Made by a program: the position numbers and the translations under genes
Part shown: positions 22,305-30,871 of the stretch, in pieces
Layout: every line of letters begins with the position of its first letter
Position numbering within the stretch: the stretch's first letter is position 1
Source: an uncultured Selenomonadaceae bacterium
GTDB lineage: Bacteria > Bacillota > Negativicutes > Selenomonadales > Selenomonadaceae
Direction: 5' to 3'
Length of the DNA: 42,923 nucleotides
Assembly (NCBI GenBank): GCA_905234175.1
Contig: CAJOGX010000014.1
Span: 1-42,923 of the forward strand
Notes under the pieces: model-generated
Told to the model about the DNA's origin: nothing
Seen by the model: the letters and a program-made list of their open reading frames with translations, nothing else
Databases searched by the model: none

Positions 22305-24542
22305 ATGTTTGATAAAATTCAAGCGCAGATTGATGCGATTCAGCAATTTTTTTCAAGATTATTTTCCAGCAAAAACCGCGTAAAAGTGCCGACAATCCTG
22401 CAAATGGAAGCAACGGAATGCGGCGCGGCGTCGCTGTCTATGATTCTGTCGCACTACGGCTTATGGCTGCCGCTGGAAAAACTCCGGCAGGAATGCGGCG
22501 TCAACCGTGACGGCTCCAAGGCGAGCTGTGTTATTCGTGCGGCGAGGAACCGTGGCTGTAACGCGAACGGTTACCGCTGGGCGCCCGACCGCCTTCGCGA
22601 AGTTGGCGAATACCCGCTGATTATTCACTGGGAATTTAATCACTTCGTCGTTCTGGAGGGAATTAAGGGCGATACCTGCTACCTGAACGATCCGGCTATG
22701 GGTCGGCGTACTGTTCCGTGGAAAGATTTTCGCACGTCCTACACTGGCGTCGCGCTGCGCATTGTCCCCAACGAAAATTTCAAGCCCGAAGGTCACCGCT
22801 ACAATATTTTCAAGGCAGTCTACGAAAAACTCTTGCAGGACAAATGGGCGGCACTTTTTATTTTACTGCTCAACCTCGGCATGATAATTCCAGGGCTGGC
22901 GTCGCCGGTTTTCTCGCAGGTTTTCTTAGACGATATTTTGACGCGCAAGCACCCAGACTGGATGTTCAATTTCTGTCTGGCGATGACGATATCTTTCGTA
23001 GTTTGCGGCGCGATGTCGTGGCTGCAGGCGGTAATTCTGACGCGCTGGCAACGGAAATTAACGCTGGCGGATTCGTCAAGCTTTTTCTGGCACCTGCTTA
23101 GGCTGCCAATGCAGTTTTTCCACCAGCGTTACGCGGCAGAAGTTGCGTCGCGCGTAGGCTACAACGAATCAATCGCTGGCGTACTTTCGGGACCGGCGGC
23201 GACGGCGGCGCTGAACTTTTTCGTAGCGATTTTCTATCTGCTTTTACTTTTGCAGTACAACGTTACGCTGACGCTAATCGGAATATTTTTCTCGTCGATT
23301 GACATAATCGTTTTCTTCGCGCTGCGGCGGCACCTGACAGATTTGAACATGAAAATTCAGCAGGACGCCGGTAAAGAGTACGGCACGGCGATGAACGGTC
23401 TGATGATGATTGAAACTATCAAGGCGAACGGCAACGAGGCTGATTTCTTCACGAAGTGGGCTGGTTACCGCGCGAAAGTTTTGTCGGCGACGCAGGACGT
23501 TCAACTCTGGCAGATGACCGCGACGATTCTCCCGACGCTTTTCGGCGGACTCAATGGCGCGCTGATTATGACAATCGGCGGCTTTGATATAATGGACGGC
23601 GCAATGACGGCGGGTATGTTCATGGCGTTCCAGAATCTCATGGGAAGTTTCCAGGCGCCGGTAAATGCGCTGCTCGGTCTCGGCTCAACACTTCAGGCAA
23701 CTGAAATGCAAATGCAGAGGCTGAATGACGTTCGACGCTACGAAATCGACGATTTGAACTGCGCAGACGAAGACGCTGACGATACCAACTGCGAGAGGCT
23801 TTCCGGCGAACTCGAACTTGTCAACGTGAATTTCGGCTACAGTCCGCTGGATAAACCCTTATTGAATAATTTCAACCTGCACATTGAGCCTGGGCACTGG
23901 GTCGCCGTAGTAGGCGCCTCCGGCTCAGGAAAGTCAACCGTTGCGAAAGTTGTAACAGGTCTCTACGAAGAATGGAGCGGCGAGGTTCGTTTTGACGGAA
24001 AAATTCGCCGTGACATTCCCCGCGCGACGATTGTAAATTCAATTTCAGCAGTTGACCAGGATATTTTCCAGATAACCGGCACGATCACCGAAAATCTTAC
24101 GCTCTTCGATAATTCCGTACGCAAGGCCGACGTGATACAGGCGGCGAAGGATGCCTGCATTCACGATGATATTATGTTGTTGGACGGTGGCTACGAGGCT
24201 AAAGTTTCTGAAGGCGGTTTGAACTTCAGCGGCGGACAGCGGCAGCGGTTGGAGATAGCGCGAGCGCTGGCTAACAACCCTGCGCTGTTGATATTAGACG
24301 AAGCGACGAGTGCATTGGACCCGATGACGGAGCAGGTGGTACTGGAGAATATCCGGCGGCGTGGGTGCAGTTGTTTAATAGTTGCGCACCGGCTATCGAC
24401 GATAAGGGACTGTGACGAAATAATCGTGCTGGACAGGGGGCAGGTAGTAGAGCGAGGGACGCACAGGGAAATGGTGAAGCACGACGGGGCGTACAGGCGG
24501 TTGATAGAGGAAAGGAGCGCCGAGAGTGAAACAATCGAGTGA
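22305..24542 (+). CDS. NHLP-type ABC exporter with C39 peptidase domain (PCAT)
   Basis: Peptidase-containing ABC transporter, 745 residues: C39 cysteine peptidase, six-helix permease, ATPase. The peptidase looks active: Cys39 in QMEATECGAASLSMI, His113 in FNHFVVLEG and Asp129 in LNDPAMG. The membrane domain runs from about residue 175 to 480. The ATPase has Walker A GASGSGKST (about 537), signature FSGGQRQRLEIARAL (about 641) and Walker B LLILDEATSALD. Such proteins cut leader peptides after a double-glycine site and export the core. The gene overlaps the next ABC gene by 17 nt. No obvious GG-leader substrate is coded nearby. The last ~250 nt shift towards G-ending codons. Confidence 0.94.
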   Translation: MFDKIQAQIDAIQQFFSRLFSSKNRVKVPTILQMEATECGAASLSMILSHYGLWLPLEKLRQECGVNRDGSKASCVIRAARNRGCNANGYRWAPDRLREVGEYPLIIHWEFNHFVVLEGIKGDTCYLNDPAMGRRTVPWKDFRTSYTGVALRIVPNENFKPEGHRYNIFKAVYEKLLQDKWAALFILLLNLGMIIPGLASPVFSQVFLDDILTRKHPDWMFNFCLAMTISFVVCGAMSWLQAVILTRWQRKLTLADSSSFFWHLLRLPMQFFHQRYAAEVASRVGYNESIAGVLSGPAATAALNFFVAIFYLLLLLQYNVTLTLIGIFFSSIDIIVFFALRRHLTDLNMKIQQDAGKEYGTAMNGLMMIETIKANGNEADFFTKWAGYRAKVLSATQDVQLWQMTATILPTLFGGLNGALIMTIGGFDIMDGAMTAGMFMAFQNLMGSFQAPVNALLGLGSTLQATEMQMQRLNDVRRYEIDDLNCADEDADDTNCERLSGELELVNVNFGYSPLDKPLLNNFNLHIEPGHWVAVVGASGSGKSTVAKVVTGLYEEWSGEVRFDGKIRRDIPRATIVNSISAVDQDIFQITGTITENLTLFDNSVRKADVIQAAKDACIHDDIMLLDGGYEAKVSEGGLNFSGGQRQRLEIARALANNPALLILDEATSALDPMTEQVVLENIRRRGCSCLIVAHRLSTIRDCDEIIVLDRGQVVERGTHREMVKHDGAYRRLIEERSAESETIE

Positions 24543-27234
24543 GAGATTGGAGCTGGCGGCGGGGGAGCGAATCCGGCTGGAGAATGGGACGGCGCTGGCG
24601 TTGGTAGTAAGCGGGCGAGTTGAAGTATATATAGTGACGCGGGAAGAGGGGTCGTTCCGGCAACAGTATCTAATGGAGATAGGAGCAGGGGCGGCGGCGT
24701 TTCCGAGTTTGGACGAATTTGGGCAGGTCGACACGCAGATATATGCGATGGAAGACGCGGCGCTGGAAGTCGTGGAGCTGGCGGGGTTTGAAATAGAGGA
24801 ACTGCGGCGGCTAATGCGGGCGTGGTTCAAAGAGCTGACGAAACTGCCGTGGGTAGCGCTGCTGGCGGATAAGGGCGACGACACGCTGGCGAGGTGGAAA
24901 GCAGGGACGGTCTGCGCAGGGGCGACGCGAGAGGAATTGCTGGCGGAATTTCGGGAAAACGAAGGGATATTCTCGATGCTGCTGGGGGTGCGGTTCAGCG
25001 CGGAAGACAAGCGGTTCACGCAGCGGGTAGAGACGCGGGCGCGGCACCAGCGGAAAATAGTAGACGACGCGATAGGGAACTTACTGGGCGAAGAATCGGT
25101 GAGTTATGAAGGGTCGGCGAATGCGCGTTCGGAAAAGCTGGAAGAGGCGACGTTCATAGTGCGGCGGGCGGCGACGGCGTTGAACATGCCGGTTGAGAAC
25201 ATCAAGCTGGCGCCGGAACTGACGCGGAAGCTCGACCAGATAAGGCTGATAAGGCGGCTGCTGCAGAAAGCGAACATGCAAATGCGGCTGATAGAGCTGG
25301 TGGAGGATTGGTATAAAAAGGACAGCGGGGTAATAATCGGGTACTTCGGAGAGGAAAAGACGCTGGCGGTATTCGTGCCGACTTCGCCGCGGGCGTACAA
25401 AGTAGTCACGAAAGCGAATCCGGAAGGGACAGCGATAACGGCGGAGCTGGCGGGGCAGATAGACAGGAGCGCGTTCGCGTGCTACGGGGGGTTTCCGAGG
25501 CGGGAGCTGGGGATACTTGACCTGCTGAAGTTCATATTCAGGCAGTGCTGGTTCGCGGACTATCGCACGGTGATTTTGATAAGTTTAGTGGCTGGGGCGA
25601 TACCGCTGGTCATGCCGATAGTAACAGAGACCATTTTTCAGGACATCATACCGATTTTAGACAGGCAGGGCTTAGCGACGGTAACGCAAGTGACGCTGGT
25701 GACGAGTTTCACAATGGCGTCGCTGTCGATAGTGCGGACGATAGCGGTCATGCGAATCACGCAGAAAATAGACATGTCGACGGAGGCGGCGTTATGGGGG
25801 CGACTGCTGACGTTGCCGACTAAATTTTTCAGACAGTACACGTCGGGCGAGCTGGCGAGCAGAATGGGCGGCATAGGGGTCGTGAAAGGGCTGGTGAGCG
25901 CGGAGTTCGTAGGGGGGATATTTGGGTTTATCTTTTCATTCTGGAGCATATTTTTAATGTGCTATTACAGTTTGAAGTTGACGGCGGTAGCGATAGTAAT
26001 CTGGTTTATTTATGCGATAATCACGGCGTTTATATATAGAAGGGTAATAGGGTTTCAGCGGAGTTTGATAGCGGCGAACAACGCGGAAGCTGGATTAGTG
26101 CAGCAGATATTTGCGGGGCTTTCAAAGTTCAGGGAGCATGGCGCGGAGAAGCATGCGTTTTACTTATGGAGTAAAGTTTTTGGTGAAACGTGGAAGTGGA
26201 ACTTGAAACTTCGCTGGCAGAGCAACTACAACATGATAATAGGCAGTGTCCAGCCGTTTATCTTAACGATGGCGCTTTACTACATCGCGGTCTACGGCAT
26301 GAACGAAGTCGGACCGAACGGCCAGACAGTCCAGGGTATAGGTTACGCCCAGTTCATCGCCTTCCAGGCCGCCTTCACCAGTTTCAACGGCACCCTCAAC
26401 GGCATAATCCCGCTGGTGGGTCAGTACTTCGCAATTCAGCCGCAGATTGAAAACCTTCGCCCAATTTTGAAAGAAGTGCCGGAAAGCGTTGGCGACAAGG
26501 CGGACGCGGGAGTTTTATCCGGCGCGATTGAGCTGAGCAACGTGAGTTTTTCCTACGTCGAGGGGCGGGAAGTCCTGCACGATTTGAACTTACGAATAGC
26601 GGCGGGCGAAAACGTAGCGATTGTTGGAAAATCCGGCTGCGGAAAATCGACGCTGGTACGACTGCTCTTAGGCTTTGAGACGCCGAAAAAAGGCGCGGTC
26701 TATTACGACGGGCAGGATTTATCTGAACTGAACATGCCGTCAGTGCGGACACAGCTCGGCGTAGTTTTGCAGAACGGGCAGTTAATGCAGGGCGACATTT
26801 TCACAAACATAATCGGCACGAATGCGCTGACGCAGGAAGACGCGTGGCAGGCGGCGGCAGCGGCGGGTATCGCCGAGGATATTGCGATGATGCCAATGGG
26901 AATGCAGACGGTCGTTTCTGAGGGCAGCACGAACATTTCCGGCGGGCAGCGGCAGAGAATTTTAATCGCGCGGGCGCTTGTCACGAAACCTTCGATTTTA
27001 ATTTTCGACGAGGCAACTTCAGCGCTGGACAACCGCACGCAGGCGATAGTTACAAAAAGTCTTGATGAACTCAAGGCGACGCGCATAATCGTAGCACACC
27101 GTCTCTCGACAATCAGGAACTGCGACAGAATTTTGGTCATGGACGCTGGGCGAATCGTTGAGGACGGGAAATTTAACGAACTGATAGCGCGCGGCGGGAT
27201 TTTTGCGAACCTTGCACGGAGGCAGATGGCGTAA
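24526..27234 (+). CDS. NHLP-type ABC exporter permease/ATPase with N-terminal sensor-like domain
   Basis: Second exporter ABC protein of the NHLP/NHLM type, 902 residues, lacking a peptidase. The first ~90 residues resemble a cupin/cyclic-nucleotide-binding fold (LENGTALALVVSGRVEVYIV). A long family-specific region follows, then a six-helix permease (about 340-620) and an ATPase: Walker A GKSGCGKST (about 700), signature ISGGQRQRILIARAL, Walker B ILIFDEATSALD. GTG 24526 has AAGGAG 8 nt upstream. In this family it pairs with the C39 transporter, probably as a heterodimer. Codon use changes abruptly inside the gene: G-ending and ATA codons up to about 26150, C-ending codons at 26230-26420, then mixed. 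Confidence 0.92.
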   Translation: MKQSSERLELAAGERIRLENGTALALVVSGRVEVYIVTREEGSFRQQYLMEIGAGAAAFPSLDEFGQVDTQIYAMEDAALEVVELAGFEIEELRRLMRAWFKELTKLPWVALLADKGDDTLARWKAGTVCAGATREELLAEFRENEGIFSMLLGVRFSAEDKRFTQRVETRARHQRKIVDDAIGNLLGEESVSYEGSANARSEKLEEATFIVRRAATALNMPVENIKLAPELTRKLDQIRLIRRLLQKANMQMRLIELVEDWYKKDSGVIIGYFGEEKTLAVFVPTSPRAYKVVTKANPEGTAITAELAGQIDRSAFACYGGFPRRELGILDLLKFIFRQCWFADYRTVILISLVAGAIPLVMPIVTETIFQDIIPILDRQGLATVTQVTLVTSFTMASLSIVRTIAVMRITQKIDMSTEAALWGRLLTLPTKFFRQYTSGELASRMGGIGVVKGLVSAEFVGGIFGFIFSFWSIFLMCYYSLKLTAVAIVIWFIYAIITAFIYRRVIGFQRSLIAANNAEAGLVQQIFAGLSKFREHGAEKHAFYLWSKVFGETWKWNLKLRWQSNYNMIIGSVQPFILTMALYYIAVYGMNEVGPNGQTVQGIGYAQFIAFQAAFTSFNGTLNGIIPLVGQYFAIQPQIENLRPILKEVPESVGDKADAGVLSGAIELSNVSFSYVEGREVLHDLNLRIAAGENVAIVGKSGCGKSTLVRLLLGFETPKKGAVYYDGQDLSELNMPSVRTQLGVVLQNGQLMQGDIFTNIIGTNALTQEDAWQAAAAAGIAEDIAMMPMGMQTVVSEGSTNISGGQRQRILIARALVTKPSILIFDEATSALDNRTQAIVTKSLDELKATRIIVAHRLSTIRNCDRILVMDAGRIVEDGKFNELIARGGIFANLARRQMA

Positions 27235-27255
27235 CTGAAATTGGAGGTGTAAAAA

Positions 27256-28515
27256 ATGGGCGGTAGAAAATTTTACCCGTTATCGCCAGCACAGCGCTGG
27301 CTGATTGACATGAATTTCAACAGGGCGCGCTCAACGATGATGAATCTTAGCGGCTTACTGAAACTTTCGTCGGGCGTGGACGTTGAACGGCTGGCGAAGG
27401 CGATTAACGAAACTTTGCAGGCGCACGATATTTTTCATTGCCGCTTTGAAGTGCACCCAGTGACCAGCGATATTTGCCAGACTTTTGACGGCGAAATATC
27501 TCCCGTGACGGTTGAGGAAATTTTGGACGAGGAATTTGAGGCGCGGAAAAAAAATCTGCGCGAACCGTACAGAATCACGGAAGAGCCGCTGTACCGCATT
27601 AAAATTTTCGAGACGCCGACGGCGCGCTATCTGTACGTAGATTTTTACCGCGCGATAATTGACGGCACTGCGCTGATGTTACTTTTCATGCGGGAAATGG
27701 ATTTACGGTATCGCGGCAGAAAAATTTTGCGGGAGCCAGCCAGTTTCGCGCAGTTCGTACTGGAGGAAGCGCAGATTTCAGCGGCGGAGGGGCGCGCTTA
27801 CTGGGAAAAAATTCTGGCGAAGTTCGACAGGGCGAAGCACTTGCCGCCGGTGGACGTTAAGGGCGTCAGGGCGTGGACTCTCGGCGAATACGAAGGCACC
27901 TTCAAAAATATCAGCGAAAGTTTTTTCCGCGCGAGCCGACGCAGTGAAGCGACCTTTTTCCTTGGCGCGGCGATGTTGACGCTGGCGAAAATTACCGGCG
28001 CGAAAGATTCTGTTATGAGCTTTGTGCACAACGGGCGCACGAGCATGGCGGAAATGCGCCTGCTGGGCGTCATGATTGAGCAGTTCCCCTGCGCCTGGGA
28101 TTTCAGCGACGATATGAGCGTGGAAAATTTTCTGAACGAGCTGGAAGGAAAAATTCGCACGGGCATGAATTACCGCAACAGCCTCGACGTGGTTTACGAC
28201 GCGGGTTTGGACTGCGCGACGCTGATTTTCCAGAAAAATATCGTCAGCGATCACGTCATGATTGGCGACACGACGGCGCAGATTATTGAGTTGCCGGAAA
28301 CTGAAACTTCCGCCGTGCAAAATTCGCTGGACATTGAAATTTCCAATAACGAAAGCGGGCTGTTCGATTTCTTCGTGAGCTACGACGCCGGCAGATTTTC
28401 TGCGGAGGGAATAAAAAAATTCGCCGCTACCTTCGACGAGGTTGTTCGCGAAATGCAGGGCGAAAAAATTTCTGTCAGCAAAATTCTCAGGCGGCAGCAG
28501 ACACTCCGACGTTGA
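27256..28515 (+). CDS. Stand-alone condensation-domain-like protein with degenerate HHxxxDG motif
   Basis: Resembles NRPS condensation or acyltransferase proteins (CoA-dependent acyltransferase fold), 419 residues. The N-terminal YPLSPAQRWLIDMNF is the family C1 motif, and ETLQAHDIFHCRFE is typical of C2. The active-site motif HHxxxDG reads YRAIIDG (Tyr131, Arg132, Asp136, Gly137), so the catalytic His is replaced by Arg. The C-terminal half keeps the fold (VMSFVHNGRTSM, LGVMIEQFPC). It has no membrane or carrier domain. ATG 27256 follows GGAGG, 21 nt after the exporter stop, so it belongs to the exporter operon. It may be a binding or scaffold protein rather than a classical condensation enzyme. 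Its 3' end overlaps the next gene on the other strand. Confidence 0.82.
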   Translation: MGGRKFYPLSPAQRWLIDMNFNRARSTMMNLSGLLKLSSGVDVERLAKAINETLQAHDIFHCRFEVHPVTSDICQTFDGEISPVTVEEILDEEFEARKKNLREPYRITEEPLYRIKIFETPTARYLYVDFYRAIIDGTALMLLFMREMDLRYRGRKILREPASFAQFVLEEAQISAAEGRAYWEKILAKFDRAKHLPPVDVKGVRAWTLGEYEGTFKNISESFFRASRRSEATFFLGAAMLTLAKITGAKDSVMSFVHNGRTSMAEMRLLGVMIEQFPCAWDFSDDMSVENFLNELEGKIRTGMNYRNSLDVVYDAGLDCATLIFQKNIVSDHVMIGDTTAQIIELPETETSAVQNSLDIEISNNESGLFDFFVSYDAGRFSAEGIKKFAATFDEVVREMQGEKISVSKILRRQQTLRR

Positions 28516-28822
28516 AAACTTTTTCGTGGGCGTCTTTCAATTCACACCAGGCGGCGTTGGAAAGCCAAATCAGGGAATTTCTGGGAGCACATTCTTTGGC
28601 GGCCATTTCATATTTACCGGTATTGTTCTCGAAATAAAGTTCGTAATTGACAACGAACGTGAGGTCTTTCAGCGCTATGATTTTGAGCTTACCGAAGAGA
28701 AATTTTTTACCAAAGCATTTATTAATAAAAACGTTTTCCTCAATTTCCTGGGAAAATTCTTTGGCGATTTCTTCGAGACTGAGCATTTTTCGCATAGGGG
28801 TTGCCGTTTTAACTTTCTTCAT
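28487..28822 (-). CDS. Small hypothetical protein, convergent with the exporter operon
   Basis: I do not recognise this 111-residue protein, MKKVKTATPMRKMLSLEEIA onwards. It has a basic N-terminus, an acidic helix (LEEIAKEFSQEIEEN), a central beta-like part (LKIIALKDLTFVVNYELYFE) and a C-terminus with LIWLSNAAWCELKDAHEK; no signal peptide or membrane helix is visible. ATG 28822 is preferred because AAAGGA lies about 9 nt upstream; an ATG at 28858 would add 12 Lys/Asn-rich residues. It overlaps the condensation-like gene by 29 nt tail to tail. It is more A+T-rich than its neighbours, which may point to a separate origin. Confidence 0.55.
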   Translation of the reverse strand: MKKVKTATPMRKMLSLEEIAKEFSQEIEENVFINKCFGKKFLFGKLKIIALKDLTFVVNYELYFENNTGKYEMAAKECAPRNSLIWLSNAAWCELKDAHEKVFNVGVSAAA

Positions 28823-28913
28823 GGCGATATTTTCCTTTCTTTTTAATTTATTGTTCATTTAAAAATTTATCGAATTTCCAGCGGTATGCATTAACCTTCG
28901 GGATTGGGCGAGG

Positions 28914-28942
28914 TTGTCTTTTTTTTCAATTAATGGTATACT
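28914..28942 (+). promoter_or_regulatory. Promoter of the potABCD operon
   Basis: TTGTCT (28914-28919) and TATACT (28937-28942) are 17 nt apart. Transcription would start near 28949, about 44 nt before the ATG at 28993. The longer potA reading frame that begins at 28933 lies over this promoter, which supports the shorter start. Confidence 0.65.
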
Positions 28943-28992
28943 TCCCAAAACAAAAAAATCCACCGATTTACGTGGAAGAAAGGTTGTTGGGA

Positions 28993-30063
28993 ATGAAAAG
29001 GGAACTGATTCGCCTGGAAAACGTGGTTAAAACTTTCGGCAGTCTGACGGTGCTGGACGAAATAAATTTGACGGTACACGAAAACGAGTTCGTGACGCTT
29101 TTGGGACCGTCGGGCTGCGGCAAGACAACTTTGCTCCGAATCATTGGCGGTTTTGAGACGCCGGACTCGGGGCAAATTCTTTTCGACGGCAAGGACATAA
29201 CTTCTGTGCCGCCAAATCGAAGACCGATTAACACCGTCTTTCAAAAGTATTCCCTTTTCTCTCACATGAACGTTGCGGAAAATATCGCCTTCGGGCCGAA
29301 AATCGCCGGAAAATCCGCTGACTACATTGCCGACAAAGTCAAGTACGCGCTGAGGCTTGTCAACCTTAGCGGCTACGAAAATCACAACGTTACAAGTCTG
29401 AGCGGCGGCCAGCAGCAGCGCATTGCCATAGCCCGCGCGATTGTCAATGAGCCTAAAGTTTTACTGCTGGACGAGCCTTTAAGCGCGCTGGATTTGAAAC
29501 TCCGCCGCGCGATGCGTAACGAACTCGTCAGAATTAACCGCGAAACGGGCATAACTTTTATTTTCGTCACGCACGACCAGGAAGAAGCGCTGTCAATGTC
29601 AGACACGATTGTCGTCATGAATCAGGGCTACATTCAACAGATTGGCACGCCGGAAAATGTCTACAACGAGCCGGAAAATGCGTTCGTGGCGGACTTTATC
29701 GGCGACAGCAACATTATCGACGGCGTTATGGTGCGTGATAAACTTGTGAGGATTTTGGACAGGGAATATCCCTGCGTTGACGTTGGTTTCCCGCCGGAAA
29801 GTCCCGTTGACGTGCAGATAAGGCCGGAAGATATTACGCTGGGCGAGCCGGACGAAAAGGAGCTAAACGGCACCGTGACGCGCGTGGTTTTCTGGGGAAT
29901 GTCGTACGATATTACCGTGGACGCCGGCGGCTTCAAGTGGCTGGTGCAGTCAATTCACGGGCGCAAAGTCGGCGAACGCGTCAGCTTAACGCTTGACCCT
30001 GAAAATATTCAGATTATGAGTAAGCCGCAGTCTGAAGACGAGGAGGTCGCGAAAGATGTTTAG
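28993..30063 (+). CDS. potA: Spermidine/putrescine ABC transporter ATPase PotA
   Basis: ATPase of the polyamine importer, 356 residues, with Walker A GPSGCGKTT, signature LSGGQQQRIAIARA, Walker B VLLLDEPLSALD and the H-loop FVTHDQEEAL. The C-terminal 110 residues form a TOBE-type regulatory domain (VQIRPEDITLGEP). ATG 28993 has AAAGG 9 nt upstream. It is the first gene of potABCD and overlaps potB by 8 nt. In Negativicutes, polyamines are also a covalent part of the cell wall, so import may serve wall modification as well as cytoplasmic pools (inference). Confidence 0.94.
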   Translation: MKRELIRLENVVKTFGSLTVLDEINLTVHENEFVTLLGPSGCGKTTLLRIIGGFETPDSGQILFDGKDITSVPPNRRPINTVFQKYSLFSHMNVAENIAFGPKIAGKSADYIADKVKYALRLVNLSGYENHNVTSLSGGQQQRIAIARAIVNEPKVLLLDEPLSALDLKLRRAMRNELVRINRETGITFIFVTHDQEEALSMSDTIVVMNQGYIQQIGTPENVYNEPENAFVADFIGDSNIIDGVMVRDKLVRILDREYPCVDVGFPPESPVDVQIRPEDITLGEPDEKELNGTVTRVVFWGMSYDITVDAGGFKWLVQSIHGRKVGERVSLTLDPENIQIMSKPQSEDEEVAKDV

Positions 30064-30871
30064 GTCGGCGGGAGTGCGGAATTTATTTCTGGCGCCGTTC
30101 TGCGTCTGGGCTGGAATATTCATATTCGTGCCGCTGATTTTTATCGCGTGGTACGGCGTAACCGACGAGGCGGGCGCGTTCACGCTGGAAAATCTGGCGA
30201 CAATCTTTCAGCTGGAATTTTTTCACTCGCTGAAGCTGTCGTTATTGCTCGCGCTGGTGAGTACGGTTATCTGCCTTTTGCTGGCGTACCCGCTGTGCCT
30301 GATTTTGGTGGAACGCGCGAAATCTGCGGGGCTGATAATCACAATGCTTTTCATTCTGCCGCTGTGGATGAACACGCTGCTTTCAACCATGGCGTGGCAG
30401 ACGATACTTGAAAAAAACGGCGTGCTGAATCAGTTCCTGCGGCTGCTGAGTCTTCCGGATTTAGCGTTGATAAACACGCCGACGGCGGTCGTGCTGGGAA
30501 TGATTTATAATTACCTGCCGTATATGGTGCTGCCGCTGTACGTGGTGCTGTCGAGGATTGACACGAGCGTTATCGAGGCGGCGAAGGATTTGGGCGCGAC
30601 GACGTGGCAGACGTTCACGAAAGTCATACTGCCGCTGAGTTTGCCTGGCGCAGTCAGCGGGATAACGATGGTTTTCATACCGGCGCTGACAACTTTTGCG
30701 ATAAGCGCGCTTTTGGGCGGCGGAAAAATTTTGCTGATAGGCAACGTGATTGAGCAGGAGTTCACGGTGGATTATGACTGGCACCTGGGTGCGGCGCTGT
30801 CAATCGTGCTGATGATTTTTATCGTGCTGAACATGATTTTGACGATGATTTTCGACAGGGAGACGGAATGA
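30056..30871 (+). CDS. potB: Spermidine/putrescine ABC transporter permease PotB
   Basis: Inner-membrane permease, 271 residues, six helices starting with NLFLAPFCVWAGIFIFVPLI. The coupling (EAA) loop is EAAKDLGATTWQTFTKVILP. A normal PotB length and the neighbouring potA and potC leave little doubt. The ATG overlaps the potA 3' end by 8 nt, with GAGG just upstream, and its stop directly abuts the potC start. Confidence 0.94.
   Translation: MFRSAGVRNLFLAPFCVWAGIFIFVPLIFIAWYGVTDEAGAFTLENLATIFQLEFFHSLKLSLLLALVSTVICLLLAYPLCLILVERAKSAGLIITMLFILPLWMNTLLSTMAWQTILEKNGVLNQFLRLLSLPDLALINTPTAVVLGMIYNYLPYMVLPLYVVLSRIDTSVIEAAKDLGATTWQTFTKVILPLSLPGAVSGITMVFIPALTTFAISALLGGGKILLIGNVIEQEFTVDYDWHLGAALSIVLMIFIVLNMILTMIFDRETE

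Noticed and set aside
28933-28992. Longer potA start at 28933
   Set aside because: It overlaps the -10 box of the operon promoter, so the codon would not be in the mRNA.
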